Assembly (NCBI GenBank): GCA_012799255.1
Contig: JAAZLQ010000306.1
Coordinates: forward strand, 1-13,061
Reading direction: 5' to 3'
DNA from: Bacillota bacterium
GTDB lineage: Bacteria; Bacillota_G; Limnochordia; DTU010
DNA: 13,061 nucleotides
Shown: piece by piece, positions 7,276-13,061 of the stretch
Numbering within the stretch: the stretch's first letter is position 1
Layout: every line of letters begins with the position of its first letter
Notes under the pieces: generated by a model
Seen by the model: the letters and a program-made list of their open reading frames with translations, nothing else
Databases searched by the model: none
What the model was told of the DNA's origin: nothing
Made by a program: the position numbers and the translations under genes

Positions 7276-7710
7276 TTAGTACTTCAGAACAAGGGTCTCT
7301 GGCATCTGAGCCTCGTGTGGATGATCAGGACCAGCGTAGACCTTAAGCTTTTTGATCATTTGACGACCCAATCTATTGTGGGGAATCATGCCCCATACGG
7401 CCGATTGAATGACCCGTTCAGGATGGCGATTCAGAAGTTCGCCTGCGGTTGTCGATTTAATCCCGCCTACATATCCACTGTGACGGTAATACTTCTTATC
7501 TTGAAGCTTCTTACCAGTCAAATGAATTTTTTCAGCGTTAATAATAATCACGTGATCTCCAGTGTCCACATGTGGAGTATAGGTCGGCTTATGTTTGCCT
7601 TTGAGAATGGAAGCTACCTGTGTTGCCAAACGACCCAAAGTCTGTCCTTCAGCGTCTACTACATACCATTTTCTTTCCACTTCTTGTGGTTTAGCTGTGT
7701 AAGTTTTCAT
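7276..7710 (-). CDS. rplM: 50S ribosomal protein L13
   Basis: This 144-residue, early-assembling 50S protein binds 23S rRNA. Diagnostic features are [20 protein letters not shown] near the N-terminus, [21 protein letters not shown], the [10 protein letters not shown] loop, and [19 protein letters not shown]. The frame stays open 37 codons further upstream, but that part is the untranslated leader. The start at 7710 gives the normal family length and MKTYTAKP onset. The Shine-Dalgarno is AAAGGGGGG about 10 bases upstream and is partly paired in a GGG-AAAT-CCC hairpin. It is transcribed from its own promoter (7827-7855) through a structured leader, then with rpsI. Confidence 0.98.
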   Translation of the reverse strand: MKTYTAKPQEVERKWYVVDAEGQTLGRLATQVASILKGKHKPTYTPHVDTGDHVIIINAEKIHLTGKKLQDKKYYRHSGYVGGIKSTTAGELLNRHPERVIQSAVWGMIPHNRLGRQMIKKLKVYAGPDHPHEAQMPETLVLKY

Positions 7711-7820
7711 GTCGGGATTTCCCCCCTTTATGTCCAAGAAAGTTATCAGAAGGCCCTTTTTCATAGCAACGAACGGGGCTCTGTCGCCGCTAGACCGGGC
7801 TCTTAAGAGTAAATTTGCCA
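7711..7820 (-). promoter_or_regulatory. Structured 5' leader of rplM-rpsI, candidate L13-type autoregulatory leader
   Basis: About 110 nt lie between the predicted transcription start (about 7820) and the rplM ATG, long for a simple leader. Two copies of the RNA word AGAGCCC occur (7803-7797 and 7782-7776). Each can pair with a single downstream GGGCCTTCTG (7756-7747): the first as AAGAGCCC/GGGCCTT with one bulge, the second as CAGA+GCCC with a two-base bulge. The two pairings are mutually exclusive. A small GGG-AAAT-CCC hairpin covers part of the Shine-Dalgarno, and CTCTTAAGAG (7800-7809) is a palindrome. Bacillota are known to have an L13 leader RNA at this position. I infer equivalence from location and structure only and cannot confirm a match to that family. 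Confidence 0.5.
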
Positions 7821-7826
7821 ACTCTC

Positions 7827-7855
7827 ATTTTACAACACTCCAGGCTCAGTGTCAA
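7827..7855 (-). promoter_or_regulatory. Sigma-A promoter of rplM-rpsI
   Basis: On the minus strand TTGACA (7855-7850, perfect) and TAAAAT (7832-7827, five of six) are separated by 17 bases. The TGA stop codon of truA (7854-7852) lies inside the -35 box, so the promoter is embedded in the end of the upstream gene. It uncouples ribosomal protein synthesis from the ECF-truA genes. Confidence 0.87.
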
Positions 7856-8592
7856 GAATATTCTACGCTTTCCAAGAAAAGTCCCTGGGGTGCTATCGTG
7901 GCGCTAGCAAGTCGCCTGTCACCACTTTCCATAATGCGCTGAACATCTTCTATACTGAGTCTTCCCCAGCCCACATCAAGAAGAGTCCCCACTAAATTCC
8001 GCACCATTTTATACAAAAAACCATCAGCCGTGAATCGAATCAACTTAAGCGGAGCATCTGTATCCACCGTCACCGAAGTCATGGTACGCACAGTTGTCTG
8101 CGCACTACTGCCGCTAGCCGCAAAGGAAGCAAAGTCAAGGCGTCCTACAAAGAGTCTTGCGCATTCTTGTACTTTTTGCCAATCAATAGGCATCCTGCTC
8201 CAATAGGCATAACGCTGAAGGAACACGTTGGGGAACTCCCCCTCATAAACTTGATAACGATAGGTCTTCTTCACTGCGCTAATTCGGGCGTGGAAATCCG
8301 GGGCCATAAGTTTACTACTAACTACTCGAATGTCAGGAGGTAGAAGTGAGTTCAGGGCATGGGGTAATCGTTCAACGGGAACTGTAAGCCCATCATCCTT
8401 GAAGCTAACCGTTTGACCTTCACTATGCACTCCAGCATCTGTCCTGCCAGCCCCGGCTATGCGGATGGGATTGGGACCCAGTGTGTGGAGCGCCCTCTCT
8501 AACTCCCCTTGAATCGTACGTTGTTGTGGCTGCACTTGAAAACCCGCATAGTCCGTGCCATCATACTGAACAACCAAACAGTAGGTCTTCAT
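7852..8592 (-). CDS. truA: tRNA pseudouridine(38-40) synthase TruA
   Basis: This 246-residue cytoplasmic enzyme isomerises uridines 38-40 in the anticodon stem-loop of many tRNAs. The catalytic aspartate is D52 in GAGRTDAGVHS, at the canonical position. Other family marks are the N-terminal VQYDGTDYAGFQVQPQ, the DFHARISAVKKTYRY stretch and the C-terminal FTADGFLYKMVRNLVGTLLDVGWG. Length is normal. AAGGAG lies 6 bases before the ATG, and the gene starts 10 bases after the ecfT stop, so it is the last gene of the ecf cluster. Its stop codon forms part of the rplM promoter. Confidence 0.97.
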   Translation of the reverse strand: MKTYCLVVQYDGTDYAGFQVQPQQRTIQGELERALHTLGPNPIRIAGAGRTDAGVHSEGQTVSFKDDGLTVPVERLPHALNSLLPPDIRVVSSKLMAPDFHARISAVKKTYRYQVYEGEFPNVFLQRYAYWSRMPIDWQKVQECARLFVGRLDFASFAASGSSAQTTVRTMTSVTVDTDAPLKLIRFTADGFLYKMVRNLVGTLLDVGWGRLSIEDVQRIMESGDRRLASATIAPQGLFLESVEYS

Positions 8593-8602
8593 AGCACACT
8601 CC

Positions 8603-9397
8603 TTAGAACAAAAATCCTACTACAAGGGTAAAAACAACGACAAGGGTCAAGGCTAGCGCGTCAATCCGCTGAAAGCTTAGTTCTCTAAACTTGGTTCGCC
8701 CTTCGCCTCCCCGATAACCTCTAGCCTCCATGGCAATGGCTAAATCATCTGCCCTACGAAATGCATTCACAAAGAGTGGCACCAACAATGGAACCAAATT
8801 CTTCGCTCTTTGCATCAACCCACCACTTTGAAAATCTGCGCCTCTAGCCATTTGCGCCTTCATGATTTTTTCTGTTTCTTCCAAAAGCGTTGGAATAAAG
8901 CGCAAGGCAATTGTCATCATCATGGCTAGCTCGTGCGCTGGGATTCCGATCTTCCGCCCAGGTTTGAGCAAGGTCTCAATTCCATCAGTAAGTTGAATAG
9001 GTGAGGTGGTTAAGGTCAAGAGGGAAGTTCCCATAATCAGCAATACCAACCTTGTACCCATCATCAAACCACGGACCAAGCCCTCCCAAGTCACTGATAG
9101 AAACCAGACTTGAAATATTACTCGTCCCTCGGTCATAAATAGATTTAAACCCACTGTAAGAATCAGAATAACGAAAAGGGGTTTTAATCCACGCAATACG
9201 TAACGCCAAGGAAGTTCAGAGATGTGGATCACTGCCGCAATTGCCAATGCTACCAAACCATACCCAATAAACCCATTGACAAGAAATAAGAGCACAATTA
9301 AGAACGTAGTACCTAAGATCTTAGTACGAGGATCAAGACGATGAATTAGGGAATCACCTGGGATGTGTTGACCAATGGTCAGATTCTTAAACCTCAT
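8603..9397 (-). CDS. ecfT: ECF transporter transmembrane component EcfT
   Basis: This 264-residue protein is the scaffold membrane subunit that couples the two EcfA ATPases to interchangeable substrate-binding S components for vitamins or metals. It opens with the family's IGQHIPGDSLIHRLDPRTKI. About five or six hydrophobic helices follow, and two coupling motifs contain ARG (residues 184-186 in AQMARGADF and 225-227 in AMEARGYRGG). The ATG at 9397 overlaps the ecfA2 stop as ATGA and is preceded by GGGGTGG. A GTG three codons upstream is possible but less likely. No S component gene is in the window, as expected for a shared group II energising module. Confidence 0.95.
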   Translation of the reverse strand: MRFKNLTIGQHIPGDSLIHRLDPRTKILGTTFLIVLLFLVNGFIGYGLVALAIAAVIHISELPWRYVLRGLKPLFVILILTVGLNLFMTEGRVIFQVWFLSVTWEGLVRGLMMGTRLVLLIMGTSLLTLTTSPIQLTDGIETLLKPGRKIGIPAHELAMMMTIALRFIPTLLEETEKIMKAQMARGADFQSGGLMQRAKNLVPLLVPLFVNAFRRADDLAIAMEARGYRGGEGRTKFRELSFQRIDALALTLVVVFTLVVGFLF

Positions 9398-10251
9398 TTT
9401 TTCCACCCCATTACTCTTGCAATCTCTTCCTCGGCCTCTTCAACTGTAAAGATATCTGTATTGACATCTAAACCTCGGGCTTTAAGCTCATACATCAGCT
9501 CGGTTATTTGAGGCACACCTAAGCCCATTTTCTTCAACTTGTCAGCCTGGCGAAATACCTCCACAGGAGTGCCGTCTAATGCCACCGAGCCTTTTTCCAT
9601 AACGATCAAACGACCCACTAAGCGGGCTACATCCTCCATACTATGGGTAACGAGCACGACAGTTATTCCCCGTTCTTCCCAGAGATGTTTGATCTCCTGT
9701 AAAATCTCCTCCCTACCTTCCGGATCCAATCCTGCGGTAGGCTCATCGAGGATTAACACAGCAGGTTCCATAGCCAAAACACCTGCAATGGCTACCCTGC
9801 GCTTCTGTCCACCACTTAATTCAAAGGGAGAATGATCCTTTAACGCTTCATAATCTAAACCCACATAAGAGAGGGCTTGACGCACGCGCCTAATAACCTC
9901 TTCTTCCCCAAGTCCACCATTGCGTGGACCAAATCCCACATCCTCTAGCACGGTTTCACCAAAGAGCTGATGTTCGGGATACTGGAACACCATGCCCACC
10001 TTCTGACGAATAGTCCGTAGTTGGGTATCCTTCAAAGTAAGATCTACACCATCCACATAAACCTTGCCTGAGGAGGGCAAAAGGAGTCCATTGAAATGCT
10101 GGATCAGAGTGGACTTACCAGAACCTGTAGGACCAATAATGCCTACAAACTCCCCAGCTTCAATTTCCAAGCTCACATTGGTTATGGCCACCTTTGCCAT
10201 GGGAGTGTCCTCGAGATAACTATACGAGACATTTTCTAATCTGATGGACAT
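9394..10251 (-). CDS. ecfA2: ECF transporter ATP-binding protein EcfA2
   Basis: This 285-residue ABC ATPase powers ECF-type uptake as the partner of EcfA1. It has Walker A GPTGSGKST (40-48), Q-loop Q90 in FQYPEHQLF, signature LSGGQ (145-149), Walker B VLILDE (165-170) and switch His H203. The C-terminal extension (about 240-285) is typical of EcfA proteins. The FQYPEHQLF Q-loop and the position after ecfA1 identify it as the A2 paralogue. Its ATG overlaps the end of ecfA1 by 16 bases, with only a weak GGTGAT site 6 bases upstream, which suggests translational coupling. Its own stop overlaps the ecfT start by 4 bases. Confidence 0.96.
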   Translation of the reverse strand: MSIRLENVSYSYLEDTPMAKVAITNVSLEIEAGEFVGIIGPTGSGKSTLIQHFNGLLLPSSGKVYVDGVDLTLKDTQLRTIRQKVGMVFQYPEHQLFGETVLEDVGFGPRNGGLGEEEVIRRVRQALSYVGLDYEALKDHSPFELSGGQKRRVAIAGVLAMEPAVLILDEPTAGLDPEGREEILQEIKHLWEERGITVVLVTHSMEDVARLVGRLIVMEKGSVALDGTPVEVFRQADKLKKMGLGVPQITELMYELKARGLDVNTDIFTVEEAEEEIARVMGWKK

Positions 10252-11081
10252 AAATGCATCACCATTTCATTCACAGTCAGTATACCCTGGGGGATAGAAA
10301 TACCGCGTTTTCTTAACCTTTGGGCCAAATCCGTCACCTGCGGAACGTCCAAATGTAGTTCACGCAACAAATCTACCTGGCTAAAAACCTCCCGCGGAGT
10401 ACCCGTCAGCACAATCCGCCCCCGATCCATAACTATCACCCGATCCGCTCCAATAACTTCGTCCATATGATGGGTGATATGCAGAACGGTAATTCCCTCT
10501 TCCTTGTTGAGACGATGAATTGTACTCATAACCTCACGCCGTCCCTCAGGATCCAACATGGCGGTGGGCTCGTCCAAAACAATGCAATCAGGACGCATGC
10601 TAATCATCCCGGCAATGGCAACCCTCTGCTTCTGTCCCCCAGATAGTTGGTGGGGTGGATGCAGTCGATAGGAGAGCATACCAACCGCATCCAAAGATTC
10701 AGTAACTCGACGCTGGATCTCAGCAGTTGGTATACCCAAGTTCTCCGGTCCAAAGGCCACATCCTCTTCCACGGTCGTGGCCACGATTTGATTATCAGGG
10801 TTCTGGAAGACCATGCCCACTTTCTGCCTGATTTCCCACACATTGTCCGGATCCTTAGTATCTAAACCTGCTACCAGAACCTGACCAGAGGTGGGAGTAA
10901 GTAGCGCGTTTACATGCTTTGCTAACGTGGATTTTCCTGAACCATTATGTCCCAAGACAGCTACAAATTCATCTTTAAAAATTTCCAAATTCACGTCTGT
11001 AAGCGCGGGCCAGCCCTCTCCACCCTGCGTTTTGGCATAGGTGAAGTTTACATCGCTAAAGCGAATTAACGGTTCCTTCAT
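10236..11081 (-). CDS. ecfA1: ECF transporter ATP-binding protein EcfA1
   Basis: This 281-residue ABC ATPase is the first gene of the ecfA1-ecfA2-ecfT module. It has Walker A GHNGSGKST (44-52), Q-loop Q93 in FQNPDNQIV, signature LSGGQ (146-150), Walker B CIVLDE (166-171) and switch His H204 in HITHHMDE. The FQNPDNQ Q-loop and HITHHMDE are characteristic of EcfA1. A GAGGTG site lies about 7 bases before the ATG. The start is only 27 bases downstream of a strong terminator that follows rplQ, with no room for a separate promoter between them. Expression therefore probably depends on readthrough from the alpha operon or on a promoter inside rplQ. Confidence 0.97.
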   Translation of the reverse strand: MKEPLIRFSDVNFTYAKTQGGEGWPALTDVNLEIFKDEFVAVLGHNGSGKSTLAKHVNALLTPTSGQVLVAGLDTKDPDNVWEIRQKVGMVFQNPDNQIVATTVEEDVAFGPENLGIPTAEIQRRVTESLDAVGMLSYRLHPPHQLSGGQKQRVAIAGMISMRPDCIVLDEPTAMLDPEGRREVMSTIHRLNKEEGITVLHITHHMDEVIGADRVIVMDRGRIVLTGTPREVFSQVDLLRELHLDVPQVTDLAQRLRKRGISIPQGILTVNEMVMHLCPSD

Positions 11082-11108
11082 GACCTAGCACCTCTTTCAA
11101 AAACAAAA

Positions 11109-11129
11109 CGCAGAGGGGGATCCTCTGCG
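11109..11129 (-). terminator. Rho-independent terminator or attenuator after rplQ
   Basis: On the minus strand an eight-bp perfect stem CGCAGAGG, loop ATCCC, CCTCTGCG is followed at once by TTTTGTTTTTG. It sits 16 bases beyond the rplQ stop and 27 bases before the ecfA1 ATG. It marks the end of the alpha operon and probably reduces, rather than abolishes, transcription into ecfA1. Confidence 0.88.
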
Positions 11130-11145
11130 ACCTTGTTTGTATAGC

Positions 11146-11484
11146 TTAAACCCATTCAATGATCGCCATCGGTGCCGCATCACCCCGGCGAACACCGGTT
11201 TTAATGATTCTGGTATAACCGCCATTACGATCAGCAAAGCGCGGTGCTAAATCGTCAAAGAGTTTCTGTACAGCAGCGGGATCCAGTAAAAATGCAGCGG
11301 CTTGCCTCCGGGCAGCCAGATCTCCCCGTTTACCTAGAGTGACCATTTTGTCTGCTAAGGGTTTAATGCTTTTGGCTTTGGCTTCTGTAGTCTCAATCTG
11401 ACCATGTAAGACCAAACTGGTTACTTGGCCCCGGAGTAATGCTCTCCGATGACCAGAGGTTCTACCTAACTTCCTGAGTTTCAT
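11146..11484 (-). CDS. rplQ: 50S ribosomal protein L17
   Basis: This 112-residue large-subunit protein lies near the peptide exit tunnel. It opens with the conserved [19 protein letters not shown] and continues [33 protein letters not shown]. The C-terminal [26 protein letters not shown] is diagnostic. The frame could begin at a GTG three codons upstream (11493), but the GAGGT there is too close. AGGTGA lies 5 bases before the ATG at 11484, which is also the usual N-terminus. It starts 14 bases after the rpoA stop and ends just before the terminator 11109-11129. Confidence 0.98.
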   Translation of the reverse strand: MKLRKLGRTSGHRRALLRGQVTSLVLHGQIETTEAKAKSIKPLADKMVTLGKRGDLAARRQAAAFLLDPAAVQKLFDDLAPRFADRNGGYTRIIKTGVRRGDAAPMAIIEWV

Positions 11485-11498
11485 CTTGCTCACCTACC

Positions 11499-12440
11499 TC
11501 ACTCATCAGATTTACGCAGGGAAAGCCCTAGCTCGCCAAGTTTCTCTTTGATTTCTGCAAGGGATTTCTTTCCGAGGTTACGTACCTTCATCATGTCTTC
11601 TTCCGTCTTGCGGGTTAACTCATCAACCGTGTTGATGCCTGCCCGTTTTAGACAGTTATAAGAACGAACGGAAAGATCCAACTCCTCAACAGTCATCTCC
11701 ATTAGGCGGTCAATACTTTCTTCTTCTTTTTCCACCATAATCTCCACGCTGCCCACACTTTCGGTTAAGTCTGTGAACAGCTTAATGTGCTCCATTAAGA
11801 TCTTGGCAGCCAAACTCACTGCGCTATCTGGGGCAATGGTGCGATTCGTCCACACTTCTAGAACCAAACGGTCATAGTCGGTAATTTGCCCCACACGGGT
11901 GTCCTCAACGTGATAGATGGCCTTCGTGACAGGGGTAAAGATGGAATCCACTGGAATCAAGCCAATTGGATGATCAGGGCTCTTGTTGCGCTCTGCGCTA
12001 ACATAGCCACGACCTTTGGCTACTGTGATGTCCATGTTCAATTGGGCCCCTTCTTGCAATGTTGCAATGACCAGATCCGGATTAAGAACTTCAACCGTAG
12101 GATCAGCAGTAATATGCCCAGCTAAAAGTGGTCCCGCTTGATTGGCTTCGACGCGAATAGTCACGGGCTCATCAGTATGCAGTTTGACCAGGAGTTTTTT
12201 CAGATTGAGCACTATGTCTACTGTATCTTCCACAACTCCGTCAATGGTGGAAAACTCGTGTAAAACGCCATCGATATGGACTGAAGTGACTGCGGTACCC
12301 GGCAGCGACGAGAGCAAAATCCTCCGCAGGCTATTGCCTAAAGTAATACCATAGCCCCGTTCTAACGGTTCTACAACAAACTTGCCGTAGTTATCCGTCA
12401 GTTCAACTTTCTCAATCTTTGGCTTTTCTATTTCAATCAT
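11499..12440 (-). CDS. rpoA: DNA-directed RNA polymerase subunit alpha
   Basis: This 313-residue subunit dimerises to nucleate RNA polymerase assembly and contacts activators and UP elements. The N-terminal domain shows [28 protein letters not shown] (assembly region) and [21 protein letters not shown]. The C-terminal domain shows [16 protein letters not shown], containing the arginine equivalent to E. coli R265, and [16 protein letters not shown]. The frame is open 24 codons further upstream into rpsK, but the ATG at 12440 has AAAGGAGGG about 10 bases before it and gives the standard [10 protein letters not shown] start. It follows rpsK by 41 bases without an intervening rpsD. Confidence 0.98.
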   Translation of the reverse strand: MIEIEKPKIEKVELTDNYGKFVVEPLERGYGITLGNSLRRILLSSLPGTAVTSVHIDGVLHEFSTIDGVVEDTVDIVLNLKKLLVKLHTDEPVTIRVEANQAGPLLAGHITADPTVEVLNPDLVIATLQEGAQLNMDITVAKGRGYVSAERNKSPDHPIGLIPVDSIFTPVTKAIYHVEDTRVGQITDYDRLVLEVWTNRTIAPDSAVSLAAKILMEHIKLFTDLTESVGSVEIMVEKEEESIDRLMEMTVEELDLSVRSYNCLKRAGINTVDELTRKTEEDMMKVRNLGKKSLAEIKEKLGELGLSLRKSDE

Positions 12441-12481
12441 AGTTCTTGCACCCTCCTTTGCGAACGCATGGGCCGAACTAA

Positions 12482-12880
12482 TTATACTCTGCGTCGTTTC
12501 GGTGGACGACAACCGTTATATGGGATTGGAGTTACGTCTTTGATAGTGGTCACATCAATACCAGCTGCTTGAAGGGAGCGAATTGCTGCTTCCCTACCAG
12601 CGCCAGGTCCTTTTACGTAGACGCTCACTTCTCTTACGCCATGGTCCAAAGCAACAGATGCTGCCTGTTCAGCGGCTAAGCCTGCTGCAAATGGAGTTCC
12701 TTTGCGTGAACCTTTAAAACCAACATTACCAGAGCTTGCCCAAGAAATAACGTTTCCTTGTGGATCGCTAATGGTTACAATGGTGTTGTTAAATGTCGAG
12801 CGAATGTGCGCTACGCCAACTGGTATATTCTTTCTTTCTCTACGGCGTGGGCGTTGACCCTTGCCTCGTGGTCTTGCCAT
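12482..12880 (-). CDS. rpsK: 30S ribosomal protein S11
   Basis: This 132-residue protein of the 30S platform contacts the mRNA near the E site. Family marks are [59 protein letters not shown] and the basic end [15 protein letters not shown]. Length is normal. AAGGAGGAG lies 6 bases before the ATG. It is separated by 25 bases from the rpsM stop and belongs to the alpha operon. Confidence 0.98.
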   Translation of the reverse strand: MARPRGKGQRPRRRERKNIPVGVAHIRSTFNNTIVTISDPQGNVISWASSGNVGFKGSRKGTPFAAGLAAEQAASVALDHGVREVSVYVKGPGAGREAAIRSLQAAGIDVTTIKDVTPIPYNGCRPPKRRRV

Positions 12881-12905
12881 TGGGTTCTCCTCCTTTCAAT
12901 ACAGC

Positions 12906-13061
12906 CTATCTCTTCTTACCGGCAACCCGCTTAGGACCTTTACGCGTTCTGGCGTTGGTCTTAGTGCGTTGTCCTCGAACAGGAAGGCCGCGGCGGTGAC
13001 GTATACCACGGTAGCAACCGATGTCCCGCAATCTCTTGATGTTCATGTTAACTTCCCGGCG
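12906..13061 (-). CDS. rpsM: 30S ribosomal protein S13 (C-terminal part; 5' end cut by window edge)
   Basis: Minus-strand translation from the window edge to the TAG at 12908-12906 gives 51 residues that match the C-terminal half of S13. [21 protein letters not shown] is the conserved core, and [17 protein letters not shown] is the basic tail that contacts tRNA and 16S rRNA. The gene is too short to be complete (about 120 residues expected); the start lies outside the window. It is the first visible gene of the alpha operon, followed by rpsK. Confidence 0.97.
   Translation of the reverse strand, partial: RREVNMNIKRLRDIGCYRGIRHRRGLPVRGQRTKTNARTRKGPKRVAGKKR

Noticed and set aside
7315..7806. 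Plus-strand open frame across rplM and its leader
   Set aside because: It is antisense to a certain ribosomal protein gene, has no recognisable domain and no ribosome binding site.
7711..7821. In-frame 37-residue N-terminal extension of L13, including an ARSSGDRA string often seen when tRNA genes are mistranslated
   Set aside because: L13 has its normal start and length from 7710, and the extension covers the leader. I looked for a tRNA here but found no T-loop GTTCRANNC or acceptor stem pairing, so no tRNA is called.
12441..12512. Upstream extension of rpoA overlapping the end of rpsK
   Set aside because: The ATG at 12440 has a strong Shine-Dalgarno and the standard alpha N-terminus. The extension has no ribosome binding site and overlaps rpsK coding sequence.

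Overview
The window looks like chromosomal DNA from a low-to-mid-GC member of the Bacillota, probably a clostridia-like spore-former. Three observations support this: the ribosomal and ECF gene order on the right (rpsM-rpsK-rpoA-rplQ-ecfA1-ecfA2-ecfT-truA-rplM-rpsI, all on the minus strand), strong AGGAGG-type ribosome binding sites with near-consensus sigma-A promoters, and a SleB/CwlJ-type cell wall hydrolase at the left edge. The exact lineage cannot be fixed from the sequence alone. No mobile elements, tRNA or rRNA genes, or CRISPR arrays were seen.

Left third (1-4490): a truncated, membrane-anchored SleB-like hydrolase gene (minus) is divergent from a large stand-alone RND (HAE1/SwrC-like) transporter (plus). 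The transporter converges on thioredoxin (minus) across a shared bidirectional terminator. Upstream of trxA lies a DUF456 membrane protein gene (minus). Both trxA and the DUF456 gene have recognisable sigma-A promoters with 17-base spacers; the trxA promoter matches consensus perfectly. The trxA leader carries an inverted repeat that brackets the Shine-Dalgarno sequence.

Middle (4624-6768): a 714-residue class A penicillin-binding protein homologue is the most unusual gene here. It keeps the scaffold of both the glycosyltransferase (GT51) and transpeptidase domains but has lost all the catalytic signatures I could align: the EDxxF glutamate region is deleted, SxxK is NTLR, SxN is DLN, and KTG is HAS. 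It ends in a tail of about 110 residues rich in Pro and Glu. It reads as an intact, probably selected pseudoenzyme rather than a decayed gene. A second bidirectional terminator separates it from rpsI.

Right half (6826-13061): the translation and transcription cluster runs on the minus strand. The 3' end of the alpha operon (rpsM partial, rpsK, rpoA, rplQ) is followed by a strong hairpin-plus-T-run terminator only 27 bases before ecfA1. Then come the tightly overlapping ecfA1-ecfA2-ecfT energising module for vitamin or metal uptake and truA. rplM-rpsI is driven by its own promoter, whose -35 box contains the truA stop codon, and is preceded by a structured leader of about 110 nt. rpsD is absent between rpsK and rpoA, as in Bacillus and unlike many clostridia.
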